Part shown: positions 26,525-34,529 of the stretch, one piece after another
How positions within the stretch are numbered: position 1 is the first letter of the stretch
Layout of the letters: each line of letters begins with the position of its first letter
NCBI RefSeq assembly: GCF_001636405.1
Contig: NZ_KV440950.1
Span: 3,948,778 to 4,012,777 of the forward strand
DNA: 64,000 bases
Source of the DNA: Peribacillus frigoritolerans
GTDB taxonomy: Bacteria > Bacillota > Bacilli > Bacillales > DSM-1321
Direction of reading: 5' to 3'
The notes under the pieces: model-generated
Seen by the model: the letters and a program-made list of their open reading frames with translations, nothing else
Database searches by the model: none
What the model was told of the DNA's origin: nothing
Translations under genes and position numbers: made by a program

Positions 26525-28052
26525 TTTGTTTTCCACCTGCTTCCGTCCGTTTACTGCCAGCCATTAGAAGGCCAAGCTCCTGTTCAGTCGTTTCTTTCGG
26601 ATCGACAATTGCGACGATTTCCCCTTCGTATATAACGGCAATCCTATCGCTCACATTCATGATTTCTTCCAATTCAAATGAAATGAGAAGTACCGCTTTT
26701 CCTGCATCACGCTGTTCAATGAGCCGTTTATGGATAAACTCGATCGCTCCTACATCAAGCCCGCGTGTTGGCTGTGCGGCAATCAATAAATCCGGGTTCC
26801 TATCAACTTCCCGGCCGATGATCGCTTTTTGCTGATTCCCGCCAGAAAGAGCCCTTGCCGGGGTATATTCACTCGGAGTCCGAACATCATAGCTTTTGAT
26901 CAATGAACGGGCTTTTTCAAATATTTTCTTTGAGTTCAAGATACCGGCTTTTGAAAAAGGCCTTTGATAGTAGGTTTGCAAGACAATATTTTCCCCAATG
27001 CTGTAATCGAGAACCAAGCCATGCTTATGCCTGTCTTCTGGAATATGGCCGACACCTGCTTCAGTGATTTTACGCGGCTTCAGATTCCTGATTTCATTTC
27101 CATTTAGCATTATCGAACCAGCTGTTGTCTTCCTTAAGCCAGCCAATGCCTCAATCAGTTCGGATTGACCGTTTCCATCTACACCGGCAATACCGACAAT
27201 TTCTCCTGCACGGACTGTTAAATCCAAGTTCCGAACAGCTGAAACGCCCCGGGAATCCTTGACTTCCAGTTCCTGAACCTCGAGAACTACATCCGAAGGA
27301 GTAGCGGCCGTTTTTTCCGTCTTGAATAGAACTTCCCTACCGACCATCAAGCTCGCCAATTCGTTAGGATTCGTTTCGTTGACGTTCACTGTACCAATTC
27401 CTTGCCCTTTGCGGATAACCGTTACCCGGTCACAAACCTCCATGATTTCCTTAAGTTTGTGTGTGATTAAAATGATAGATTTACCCTCTTTGATAAGGGC
27501 TTTCATAATATAAATCAATTCCTTGATTTCTTGAGGAGTCAATACAGCGGTCGGTTCATCAAAAATCAATATTTCCGCACCACGGTAAAGCGTCTTAAGA
27601 ATCTCGACACGCTGCTGCATCCCTATTGAAATATCGGCAATTTTCGCATAGGGGTCAACACGAAGCTGATATTGTTCTGATAGTTTCCTAACTTCCTCGC
27701 TCGCTTCTTTTAAATCGATCTTACCCGCTTTGGATGGTTCTTTTCCTAAAATGATATTTTCCGTTACTGTAAAAGGGTCAACGAGCATAAAATGCTGATG
27801 GACCATCCCAATTCCTAAATCATTGGCAATGTTGGGACTGGTAATCTTGACTGGCTTGCCATTCACACGGATTTCTCCCTGCTCAGGCTGGTATAAGCCG
27901 AATAAAACATTCATCAAAGTGGATTTACCCGCGCCATTTTCACCTAATAATGCGTGAATCTCCCCTTTTTTAACCTGAAGTGTAACGTTATCATTTGCGA
28001 CGATGCCGGGGAATTCCTTACGGATATTAAGCATCTCAATTACATATTCCAC
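26517..28052 (-). CDS. Nucleoside-type ABC transporter ATP-binding protein (NupO-like)
   Basis: The 511-residue protein has two fused ABC ATPase domains. The first has Walker A GENGAGKST and Walker B ILIFDEPTAVLT. The second has a degenerate Walker A (GVDGNGQSE), as usual for sugar and nucleoside importers, plus the signature ALSGGNQQKAIIGREV. It energises the two permeases encoded next. A GTG start follows AGGAG with 10-base spacing. It is separated from the upstream binding-protein gene by about 200 bases containing hairpins, suggesting different expression levels. Confidence 0.88.
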   Translation of the reverse strand: MEYVIEMLNIRKEFPGIVANDNVTLQVKKGEIHALLGENGAGKSTLMNVLFGLYQPEQGEIRVNGKPVKITSPNIANDLGIGMVHQHFMLVDPFTVTENIILGKEPSKAGKIDLKEASEEVRKLSEQYQLRVDPYAKIADISIGMQQRVEILKTLYRGAEILIFDEPTAVLTPQEIKELIYIMKALIKEGKSIILITHKLKEIMEVCDRVTVIRKGQGIGTVNVNETNPNELASLMVGREVLFKTEKTAATPSDVVLEVQELEVKDSRGVSAVRNLDLTVRAGEIVGIAGVDGNGQSELIEALAGLRKTTAGSIMLNGNEIRNLKPRKITEAGVGHIPEDRHKHGLVLDYSIGENIVLQTYYQRPFSKAGILNSKKIFEKARSLIKSYDVRTPSEYTPARALSGGNQQKAIIGREVDRNPDLLIAAQPTRGLDVGAIEFIHKRLIEQRDAGKAVLLISFELEEIMNVSDRIAVIYEGEIVAIVDPKETTEQELGLLMAGSKRTEAGGKQNV

Positions 28053-28137
28053 GTATTATCAACTCCTAAAATGAGTGTAAATATTCTTAAATCATTTAAT
28101 TGCTTTTACTAGCTTATTGATTTTTTTAAAAAAACCA

Positions 28138-28172
28138 AATGAAAAACTACGATTCTTTCATAGTTTTTCATT
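28138..28172 (-). repeat. Inverted repeat upstream of the transporter ATPase gene
   Basis: AATGAAAAACTA and TAGTTTTTCATT form a 12-bp stem with an 11-base loop between the binding-protein terminator and the ATPase gene. It has no classical T run on the minus strand. It could stabilise a processed mRNA end or act as an attenuator. Confidence 0.55.
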
Positions 28173-28204
28173 CGATATTTTTTCAGTTGCAAAGCGTGAT
28201 TGGG

Positions 28205-28246
28205 AAAAGAAAGAATAGAGGGCAATTCTGCCTCTCTATTCTTTCT
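28205..28246 (-). terminator. Terminator-like hairpin after the BMP lipoprotein gene
   Basis: GAAAGAATAGAG pairs with CTCTATTCTTTC, extended by GGCA/TGCC past one bulge, followed by TTTTCCC on the minus strand. It starts about 12 bases past the lipoprotein stop. Downstream transporter genes lack an obvious promoter, so read-through is likely. Confidence 0.7.
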
Positions 28247-28257
28247 GGCATTACAGC

Positions 28258-29346
28258 TTATAAATCAAGTTTTTCGAATTCTTCATCCGTACCCGGAACG
28301 ACGAATTCACCTGATTTAATTTTTTCTGTCCATTCTTCGACCGCTTTTAAAGATTCTTCTGTTACGTTATCTTTTGTTTCGGAAATGCCTACACCATTTT
28401 CTTCGATACCGTACTCAATTACTTTTCCGCCTGGGAAGTTTCCTTCTTTCGCTTTCTCGGAAAGGTCTTTAACTGCCACGTCAACACGTTTTAGCATGGA
28501 AGTCAGAGTAATGTTGTCGTCTGTTCCAGGAACTGCCCCCAATTTAGCTTGGTCGCTATCTACACCGATAACATAGATTTCTCTCTTAGGATCTTTTTGC
28601 TTTTGCTCTACTGCTTCAGTGAATACACCTTTTCCAGTTCCGCCAGCAGCATGATAAATGATATCGATACCTGAAGAATACATGGAGCCTGCAGTTGATT
28701 TACCGATGTCAGCTTTATTGAAATCTCCGGCATATTTAACTTCAACTTTTGCATCCGGATTTACAGATAAAACCCCAGCCTTAAAGCCAACTTCGAATTT
28801 CTTGATTAACTCAGATTCAACTCCACCGATAAAACCGACTTTGTTTGTTTTCGTTTGCATTCCGGCAATTACACCTACTAGGAAAGAACCTTGCTGCTCT
28901 TTAAAATTAATGCTGGCTACATTCTTTTTGTCTACAACTGTATCCACGATGGCAAAGTGTGAATCCGGACGTTGGTCAGCCACTTCACCAACAGCTTCCG
29001 CTAAAAGAAAACCGATACCATAGATTAGTTGGTAATCTTCACGTACAAGCGTATTCAGGTTCTTAGCGTAATCGGCATCAGATTTAGATTGCAGGTAGTT
29101 GTAGCCATCTTTACCTTTTTCCAGACCATTATCCTTACCGAATTCCTGAATGCCCTTCCAAGCGGATTGGTTGAACGACTCGTCATCCACGCCGCCAGTA
29201 TCAGTTACCATCGCAACAGTGAAGTTATCTTTGTTTTTCCCATTTGAAGATTCTTTATCATCATTCTCTGAATTACCACATGCTCCCAGTAGCGTACCGG
29301 CTGCAAGAACAAGTGAAAGAGCTAGTCCTAATTTGCGCTTTTTCAA
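28258..29346 (-). CDS. BMP-family nucleoside-binding lipoprotein (NupN-like)
   Basis: The 362-residue lipoprotein has a signal peptide of about 22 residues ending in the lipobox LLGAC with Cys23. The mature part is a BMP/PnrA-type solute-binding domain ([51 protein letters not shown]), the family that binds purine nucleosides in B. subtilis NupN and Treponema PnrA. A TTG start follows GGGGGAT with 6-base spacing. It is the first gene of the transporter group, and its promoter region carries CodY and CcpA site matches. ymfC lies directly upstream. Confidence 0.9.
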   Translation of the reverse strand: MKKRKLGLALSLVLAAGTLLGACGNSENDDKESSNGKNKDNFTVAMVTDTGGVDDESFNQSAWKGIQEFGKDNGLEKGKDGYNYLQSKSDADYAKNLNTLVREDYQLIYGIGFLLAEAVGEVADQRPDSHFAIVDTVVDKKNVASINFKEQQGSFLVGVIAGMQTKTNKVGFIGGVESELIKKFEVGFKAGVLSVNPDAKVEVKYAGDFNKADIGKSTAGSMYSSGIDIIYHAAGGTGKGVFTEAVEQKQKDPKREIYVIGVDSDQAKLGAVPGTDDNITLTSMLKRVDVAVKDLSEKAKEGNFPGGKVIEYGIEENGVGISETKDNVTEESLKAVEEWTEKIKSGEFVVPGTDEEFEKLDL

Positions 29347-29384
29347 ATTTTTATCCCCCTATTTTACATAGTTTTTTGAGCAGG

Positions 29385-29399
29385 AATGTTCTGAAAAGT
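29385..29399 (-). promoter_or_regulatory. Candidate CodY box at the nucleoside transporter promoter
   Basis: The minus strand reads ACTTTTCAGAACATT, 13 of 15 positions of AATTTTCWGAAAATT. It begins right after the proposed -10 and would cover the transcription start. B. subtilis nupN is a known CodY target, which supports the match. Confidence 0.5.
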
Positions 29400-29401
29400 C
29401 A

Positions 29402-29430
29402 TTTATGTTTGCGTTTTCACTTCTCGTTAA
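29402..29430 (-). promoter_or_regulatory. Tentative promoter for the nucleoside transporter genes
   Basis: TTAACG (29425-29430), a 17-base spacer and CATAAA (29402-29407) on the minus strand. Both boxes are imperfect; the overlap with cre and CodY matches is what makes it plausible. Confidence 0.35.
29406..29419 (-). promoter_or_regulatory. Candidate CcpA (cre) site at the nucleoside transporter promoter
   Basis: The minus strand reads TGAAAACGCAAACA, 13 of 14 positions of TGWAANCGNTNWCA. It lies between the proposed -35 and -10, a repressing position. Confidence 0.5.
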
Positions 29431-29509
29431 TTTTTTTTGCATACGTTTTGATCGACTTTTTTTGGAATCGAAACAATCGCTTGCATTCATCCGTATGCAG
29501 AGTCAAGGC

Positions 29510-30235
29510 CTACACACGTTTACGAAGAACATGAAAGCTGAACATATTGGCTTTAAAGTAGTTAACAGAATACAGGATAGGCTGGTCCCAATCATCCAGA
29601 TGCATCTGCTTTAAAACGAGTAGCGCGGCTTCTGGCGAGCATTTAAGGATAGGAGAAACTTTCTCATGATATCCAATAGGCTCAATCTCCGCTACGGCAT
29701 GCGTAATTTTCCGATGCGCATCTCTTTCCAAAATATCAAAAAGAGACTCATCATTACGGTCAAAATTTTCTGAAAGAATAGATTCAGGAATTTTGTCAAT
29801 ACAGTAGACGACTGGCTCCCCATTCGCTGTCCTTACTCGTTCGATGCTGACGATGCGTTCGTCTGTTGAACAAGAAAACCTGCGTATATCCTCTTCTGTA
29901 GGTTCTTGGGCCGTCGAGCTTAAGAAAATCGTACCCGGCTTCATCCCTGCCTCTTCAATCATGTTCGTGACACTTTTTAATTGCTCGATACCTGAAGTGA
30001 ACCGAGGTTTCGGATTGACGAAAGTCCCAACTCCATGGCGGCGAATGATAATGTTTTCTTCTTCCAAAATTCGCAGCGCTTCTCGAAGTGTCGCCCTACT
30101 AACTCCCAATTTTTTCGCAAGATCGAATTCTGAAGGGAATTTTTCATTTTCCTGATAGACTCCAGCTTCAATATCCTGCTTCAGGTAATCAATGACCTGC
30201 AAATATAAATGTCGACTATCTGATTTTATTGACAT
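29510..30235 (-). CDS. ymfC: GntR/HutC-family transcriptional regulator (YmfC)
   Basis: This 241-residue GntR-fold regulator has an N-terminal winged helix (about 10-75; [20 protein letters not shown] and RHGVGTF) and a C-terminal UTRA ligand-binding domain (about 95-235). The UTRA domain puts it in the HutC/FarR subfamily, which senses small metabolites. Its ligand is unknown. It lies just upstream of the nucleoside transporter group and may regulate it or itself. A perfect palindrome in its own leader (30264-30281) is the best operator candidate. Confidence 0.88.
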   Translation of the reverse strand: MSIKSDSRHLYLQVIDYLKQDIEAGVYQENEKFPSEFDLAKKLGVSRATLREALRILEEENIIIRRHGVGTFVNPKPRFTSGIEQLKSVTNMIEEAGMKPGTIFLSSTAQEPTEEDIRRFSCSTDERIVSIERVRTANGEPVVYCIDKIPESILSENFDRNDESLFDILERDAHRKITHAVAEIEPIGYHEKVSPILKCSPEAALLVLKQMHLDDWDQPILYSVNYFKANMFSFHVLRKRV

Positions 30236-30263
30236 ACAGTTTCCCCCAGCTAATTTCTTAAGA

Positions 30264-30281
30264 CATCAGACCTCTGATGTT
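30264..30281. promoter_or_regulatory. Perfect palindrome in the ymfC leader, likely GntR-family operator
   Basis: ACATCAGA-CC-TCTGATGT: two perfect 8-base arms around a 2-base centre, 29 bases before the ymfC start and about 18-35 bases downstream of the predicted start site. Size and symmetry fit a dimeric winged-helix repressor acting as a block to transcription. Confidence 0.55.
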
Positions 30282-30305
30282 GAATCATTCCTACTAATCG
30301 AAAAT

Positions 30306-30314
30306 AATATAACA
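30306..30314 (-). promoter_or_regulatory. Extended -10 promoter for ymfC
   Basis: TG-T-TATATT on the minus strand, about 70 bases upstream of the start codon. No good -35 box is seen. Confidence 0.45.
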
Positions 30315-30499
30315 TTTTTTTTAATATAAATAAATAGTGTTTTACTATTTACTTTAAAAGAATTTAGGAGAAATTACCCTTCCCTGTGTCTTTCAATCTA
30401 GATGTGGCCACGGAATTTGTACGATTATTCTCCTAAATCAGATAAATTTTAAAAAAAATGCAAGATGCATGCAGCTATGTTCAAGATGCTTTTTTCCTG

Positions 30500-30505
30500 T
30501 ATAAT
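30500..30505 (+). promoter_or_regulatory. -10 box for the plus-strand acidic gene
   Basis: A perfect TATAAT lies 34 bases upstream of the ATG. The -35 region is weak. Confidence 0.4.
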
Positions 30506-30538
30506 AGGATTTATCTTCTTTGAAGGGATGTACACAAG

Positions 30539-30838
30539 ATGTTAAAGATTACAGAATACACAATCGAAAAATTGAATGATCCATTTGGTATTTTGTCCGG
30601 GGAACGTTACGAGTTGTTCTTGGATATTGAAGTGCCTGAAGAGGATGAGCTCTTTTCAGAAAATGGTTTATATATCCGGGTGCTTTTTGCTGTGGAAGAA
30701 CAAAAAGGCAAATTGATTAAATATGATATTTTTGAAAAAGGGAACGAAGGCGCACTCGAATTCGATTTAGAAGAAGATGAAGAAGCGTTGATTACCGACT
30801 TCTGCCTTAAACATTTAGACGAGGCGATGAATAATTAA
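30539..30838 (+). CDS. Small acidic protein, probably DUF6509 family, unknown function
   Basis: The 99-residue soluble protein begins MLKITEYTIEKLNDPFGILS and has many Asp/Glu residues (EVPEEDELFSENGLYIRVLF, LEEDEEALITDF). The start resembles the DUF6509 family found in Bacillus, for which I know no function; that assignment is from memory of the pattern and moderate. GAAGGGATG lies upstream of the ATG. It is the second of only two plus-strand genes here. It converges with spoIIIE at a shared palindromic terminator whose left arm overlaps the stop codon. Confidence 0.75.
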   Translation: MLKITEYTIEKLNDPFGILSGERYELFLDIEVPEEDELFSENGLYIRVLFAVEEQKGKLIKYDIFEKGNEGALEFDLEEDEEALITDFCLKHLDEAMNN

Positions 30839-30864
30839 AAAACCGGGCAGCTGCCCGGTTTTTT
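30837..30864. terminator. Bidirectional palindromic terminator shared with spoIIIE
   Basis: A6-CCGGGC-AGCT-GCCCGG-T6 is a perfect 28-base palindrome, so it terminates both the plus-strand gene and spoIIIE (stop at 30871). Confidence 0.92.
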
Positions 30865-30870
30865 CTTTAC

Positions 30871-33198
30871 CTATGATGAATGCGCTTCATCTTGTTCATC
30901 TTTTGTAACCAATACATTTCGTGGTTTACTGCCTTCATATGGACCGACAATTCCCCTAGCTTCCATTTCATCAATCAATCTGGCTGCCCGGGTATAGCCA
31001 ATCCGGAAACGGCGCTGCAGCATGGAAACGGATGCAGTCTGCATTTCTACGATCAAGGATACCGCATCCCCATATAAATCATCTTCAACTTCACCATTTG
31101 AGGTTTCTGCAATTTCATCGGGTATCATTTCTTCGTTGTATTGTGCTTTTTGCTGTGAAATGACATATGTGACAACTTCCTCGACTTCATTGTCGGATAA
31201 AAAGGCCCCTTGGACGCGGACCGGTTTTGAAGCTCCTGAAGGCAGGAAGAGCATGTCACCCCGGCCTAACAGTTTTTCGGCCCCGCCCATGTCGAGGATC
31301 GTTCTCGAATCGGTCATTGATGAGACACTAAAGGCAATCCTAGATGGGATGTTCGCTTTAATGACCCCTGTAATTACATCTACGGATGGCCGCTGAGTGG
31401 CAATTATCAAGTGGATGCCAGCAGCACGTGCCATTTGTGCAAGCCTTGTGATGGCATCCTCTACATCGTTAGAAGCGACCATCATCAAATCTGCCAGCTC
31501 ATCGACAATGACTACGATATAAGGCAGGAGCGGCTGTTTGGCGTCTTCTTCTATGTTATACCGGTTAATGTAATCATTGTAGCCTTCAATATTTCGCGTA
31601 CCGGAATGAGAAAATAGCTCATAGCGCCTTTCCATTTCACTGACCACTTTTTGCAGAGCCTGTGCAGCTTTCTTCGGATTGGTCACTACAGGTGCGAGTA
31701 AGTGGGGAATTCCATTATAGACATTCAACTCGACCATTTTTGGATCGATCATCATCATTTTCACTTCATGCGGTTTTGCCCGCATCAGAATACTCGTGAT
31801 AATCCCATTGATACAAACGGATTTCCCGCTGCCCGTAGCACCAGCCACTAGTAAATGCGGCATTTTATTGAGCTCCGCCTTAACCGCTTCACCGGAAATA
31901 TTCCGCCCTAAGCCTATTTGCAGTTTTGCGTCAGGCTTGTCAACTTCTTTGGCCTCTAAAACTTCCCTTAATGACACCATCGCCACTTCGGAGTTAGGCA
32001 CTTCTATTCCGATTGCCGATTTTCCGGGAATCGGCGCTTCGATCCTAATATCCTTTGCGGCAAGTGCAAGGGCCAAGTCATCGGATAGGCTGACAATTTT
32101 ACTTACCTTCACCCCTACATCCGGATGTACTTCGTATTTGGTTACGGCAGGGCCTAAATGAACTTGAGTGACCCTCGCTTTCACTCCAAAGCTATGAAAG
32201 GTGCGCTCAAGTTTTGCCGCATTTTCATGAATCAATTGGTACTCTCCGCTTTGGTCGGTTTTTTTAGGCTGCAATAACAAAGAAAGAGGCGGTAAAAGAT
32301 ATTCTTTATTCTCCACTTCCGTAAAATTCATAGGCGGAACGGCATCATCCTGGTCCACTGCATTTTCAGCTGCGGTTTCCGGAACAGCGGGAATTATTTC
32401 GTTTTCGTCGCTATAGGCTTTATCAGCAAAGCTGGAAATGATCCGTTCCGTCGCCATTTCCTGTGTTTCCTCTTCTTGAGGGAGCTGATCCGTTTCTTCC
32501 ACCGGTTCGTTTTGCCGTTTCTTCTTTTTCACGGGATTCTTTTTCTTTTCTTTTTTGTCTTCATTCCACGTTTTCACATCATCTCTGAATGCGGACCATT
32601 GCTTTTTGAAAAAGCCTCCAAGACCCCTGAAAAACTTCCCGAGGGTTTCACCTAACGTTTTCCCGGTCATTAGGACGGCACCTACAATGATAAAGAGGAA
32701 TGAAACGATTTTCGATCCAGCTTCGTCGAATAAAAAGTATGAAGCTGCAAATAATATCGCTCCAATCATACCGCCCCCAAGGTCCTTCGAGCTGGCCTTG
32801 CCGGTCACTTCCATCCAGAATAGTTCCCATGTATTCGAAATGACGCTGGGCTTCGTAAATGGTCCCCCATCTGCAAGCATGTTAAACAGGGTAACATGAC
32901 TTAGCAGGAGCATGCTCGCAACAAGGAAGTACATCCCGACCAATTGCCGTTTCAACAGGTACGGGACCTCTCTCTTAATCATCAAATAGAACCCAGCTGC
33001 AATTGCTCCCAACAAAAAGAGGATATACCATTCCCCCATGAAGAAGCGGATTAAAAAGACCGTCCCGTTTCCCACTGCTCCAAGCTTGGCAATGGCAATG
33101 ATGGCCAAACCTATTATGGTGAGGCCAATCAATTCATATTTAAGCGTTAGTTTTAACTTCTCTGTACTATTCTTTTTTCTGCGTTTCTTCTTTGCCAT
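30871..33198 (-). CDS. spoIIIE: DNA translocase SpoIIIE/FtsK family
   Basis: The 775-residue product (B. subtilis SpoIIIE: 787) pumps the chromosome into the forespore and clears DNA from division septa. Four hydrophobic segments lie in the first 180 residues. A charged linker follows (about 200-300). The RecA-like motor has Walker A GATGSGKS near residue 440 and Walker B ending [15 protein letters not shown]. The C-terminal winged-helix gamma domain ([21 protein letters not shown]) reads the SRS orientation sequences. ATG follows CAGGTGAT. A promoter with an extended -10 lies upstream, with a LexA-box match over the start site. Confidence 0.96.
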   Translation of the reverse strand: MAKKKRRKKNSTEKLKLTLKYELIGLTIIGLAIIAIAKLGAVGNGTVFLIRFFMGEWYILFLLGAIAAGFYLMIKREVPYLLKRQLVGMYFLVASMLLLSHVTLFNMLADGGPFTKPSVISNTWELFWMEVTGKASSKDLGGGMIGAILFAASYFLFDEAGSKIVSFLFIIVGAVLMTGKTLGETLGKFFRGLGGFFKKQWSAFRDDVKTWNEDKKEKKKNPVKKKKRQNEPVEETDQLPQEEETQEMATERIISSFADKAYSDENEIIPAVPETAAENAVDQDDAVPPMNFTEVENKEYLLPPLSLLLQPKKTDQSGEYQLIHENAAKLERTFHSFGVKARVTQVHLGPAVTKYEVHPDVGVKVSKIVSLSDDLALALAAKDIRIEAPIPGKSAIGIEVPNSEVAMVSLREVLEAKEVDKPDAKLQIGLGRNISGEAVKAELNKMPHLLVAGATGSGKSVCINGIITSILMRAKPHEVKMMMIDPKMVELNVYNGIPHLLAPVVTNPKKAAQALQKVVSEMERRYELFSHSGTRNIEGYNDYINRYNIEEDAKQPLLPYIVVIVDELADLMMVASNDVEDAITRLAQMARAAGIHLIIATQRPSVDVITGVIKANIPSRIAFSVSSMTDSRTILDMGGAEKLLGRGDMLFLPSGASKPVRVQGAFLSDNEVEEVVTYVISQQKAQYNEEMIPDEIAETSNGEVEDDLYGDAVSLIVEMQTASVSMLQRRFRIGYTRAARLIDEMEARGIVGPYEGSKPRNVLVTKDEQDEAHSS

Positions 33199-33268
33199 AA
33201 TATCACCTGATTCTTCATGAAACTATTCTAACTTTCCTATTCAACATCACTACTTGATTTCCCTTCAC

Positions 33269-33282
33269 GAAACAAACGTTCG
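33269..33282 (-). promoter_or_regulatory. Candidate LexA (SOS) box at the spoIIIE start site
   Basis: The minus strand reads CGAACGTTTGTTTC, 13 of 14 positions of CGAACRNRYGTTYC and closer to consensus than the recA box of this window. It begins about 7 bases past the -10, so a bound repressor would block initiation. Confidence 0.5.
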
Positions 33283-33288
33283 CTACTG

Positions 33289-33317
33289 ATTATACCAAAT
33301 AAATATGACCCTGTCCT
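33289..33317 (-). promoter_or_regulatory. Sigma-A promoter for spoIIIE
   Basis: AGGACA (33312-33317), a 17-base spacer and a perfect TATAAT (33289-33294) preceded by TGG, an extended -10. Confidence 0.6.
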
Positions 33318-33369
33318 TGATATATATACCATTCATTCTTTAGGCGGACATTTTTCCCATATAATGAAT

Positions 33370-33390
33370 AAAGCAGCCAAGCGGCTGCTG
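33370..33390 (-). terminator. Hairpin after ylzJ
   Basis: AGCAGCC pairs with GGCTGCT around AAGC, followed on the minus strand by TTTATTCATT. It is a GC-rich hairpin with a weak T run. Confidence 0.5.
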
Positions 33391-33436
33391 ATTTTCATTC
33401 CAGTATATCATAATTTACCTCAGTTAGTCGTATTTA

Positions 33437-33664
33437 CTAATGGTTCATATGTTCGAACACATTTATGACAGCTCCCGGCTGAATGTGTACATTCATATAA
33501 TCTTCAGGATCGGTGCTGACGATTCGATCAATGCGAAACGTACGGCCACCGTCATGTTCAACCATCACATGTACACCATTGTAGATCATTTCTATTAAAT
33601 TTGCCGTCTTCTCATGATGATGAGGGAAAATTATTTCTTCAGGAACAATCGTATAAAGCGTCAT
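33437..33664 (-). CDS. ylzJ: YlzJ-like small protein
   Basis: The 75-residue protein matches the YlzJ-like family by its core ([39 protein letters not shown]). It is predicted to be soluble, with no known function. Its ATG overlaps the tepA stop by four bases (ATGA), so it is translated with tepA. In B. subtilis ylzJ likewise follows tepA and precedes spoIIIE. Confidence 0.85.
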   Translation of the reverse strand: MTLYTIVPEEIIFPHHHEKTANLIEMIYNGVHVMVEHDGGRTFRIDRIVSTDPEDYMNVHIQPGAVINVFEHMNH

Positions 33665-34407
33665 TGCAGAAGCCCCTCCTCTTCCCCGGCAATTTTTGGC
33701 CTTCTTTCTTCCATGAAGCTATTTAGTTTTCTCATGGCCTGGCCCACTCCTCCTACATCATCGATCATACCGATTTCAACTGCCTCGGCCCCGATAACAT
33801 TCGTACCGATATCACGTGTCAAGTTTCCTTTGGCAAACATTAAATCCTTAAAACTTTCTTCCGTAACGTTGGAGTGGCGCGTAACAAATTTAATGACTCT
33901 TTCCTGCATTTTATCCAAGTATTCAAAGGTTTGAGGCACGCCAATGACTAGCCCTGTCAAACGAATTGGATGAATCGTCATCGTTGCTGTTTCTGCTATA
34001 TAGCTATGGTCGCACGAAACCGCAATCGGCACACCGATCGAGTGCCCTCCCCCAAGTACAATCGAGACGGATGGCTTTGATAGGGAAGCCAGCATTTCTG
34101 CGATTGCCAGTCCCGCTTCGACATCTCCTCCGACTGTATTTAATATAACAAGCAGCCCCTCTATATTGGGATTTTGTTCAATTGCCACAATTTGCGGAAT
34201 AACATGTTCATATTTGGTCGTTTTATTTTGAGGCGGCAGCTGCATATGTCCTTCAATTTGTCCAATGATCGTCAAACAATGGATTTTTGAGTCTTGAGAT
34301 AGTTGCGGAACATTAGTAGCCCCCAGCTGCTGGATCTTTTCGATTAAAGTTGAATTCTTACCTTCCTGCTTGCCTTCATTTTCGTTTGGTAATGGTGCAT
34401 TATCCAC
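33661..34407 (-). CDS. tepA: TepA (YmfB), ClpP-fold germination/translocation-enhancing protease
   Basis: The 248-residue ClpP-like serine protease family member has a nucleophile region [11 protein letters not shown] and a His in [10 protein letters not shown] that align with the ClpP Ser and His motifs. In B. subtilis TepA was first linked to protein translocation and later to degradation of small acid-soluble spore proteins during outgrowth. No signal peptide is visible. A GTG start follows a GGGG-type site. It is translationally coupled to ylzJ and separated from rnjB by a terminator. Confidence 0.9.
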   Translation of the reverse strand: MDNAPLPNENEGKQEGKNSTLIEKIQQLGATNVPQLSQDSKIHCLTIIGQIEGHMQLPPQNKTTKYEHVIPQIVAIEQNPNIEGLLVILNTVGGDVEAGLAIAEMLASLSKPSVSIVLGGGHSIGVPIAVSCDHSYIAETATMTIHPIRLTGLVIGVPQTFEYLDKMQERVIKFVTRHSNVTEESFKDLMFAKGNLTRDIGTNVIGAEAVEIGMIDDVGGVGQAMRKLNSFMEERRPKIAGEEEGLLQ

Positions 34408-34489
34408 TATGCCAACCCCTTTCTCTTTTAGCCTATAGCTTTATTATGTCTCGAGCCTCGGACTTCATTCTTCAAGATATAAGAGTCAG

Positions 34490-34524
34490 AAAAAAGAACC
34501 CCTGACTGTTCAAATCAGGGGTTC
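34490..34524 (-). terminator. Terminator after rnjB
   Basis: GAACCCCTGA pairs with TCAGGGGTTC around a 9-base loop, followed on the minus strand by TTTTTTCTG. It begins 6 bases past the rnjB stop. Confidence 0.85.
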
Positions 34525-34529
34525 CTTAC

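Larger units (their letters stand above)
30236..30538. other. 303-base divergent region between ymfC and the plus-strand gene
   Basis: It carries the ymfC operator (30264-30281) and promoter (30306-30314) reading left, and a -10 element (30500-30505) reading right. The middle is AT-rich with no recognisable gene. Confidence 0.6.

Noticed and set aside
33425-33460. Second LexA-like motif near the end of ylzJ (CGAACATATGAAC)
   Set aside because: The right half is GAAC instead of GTTC, it lies within and just after a coding end, and no promoter is placed beside it.
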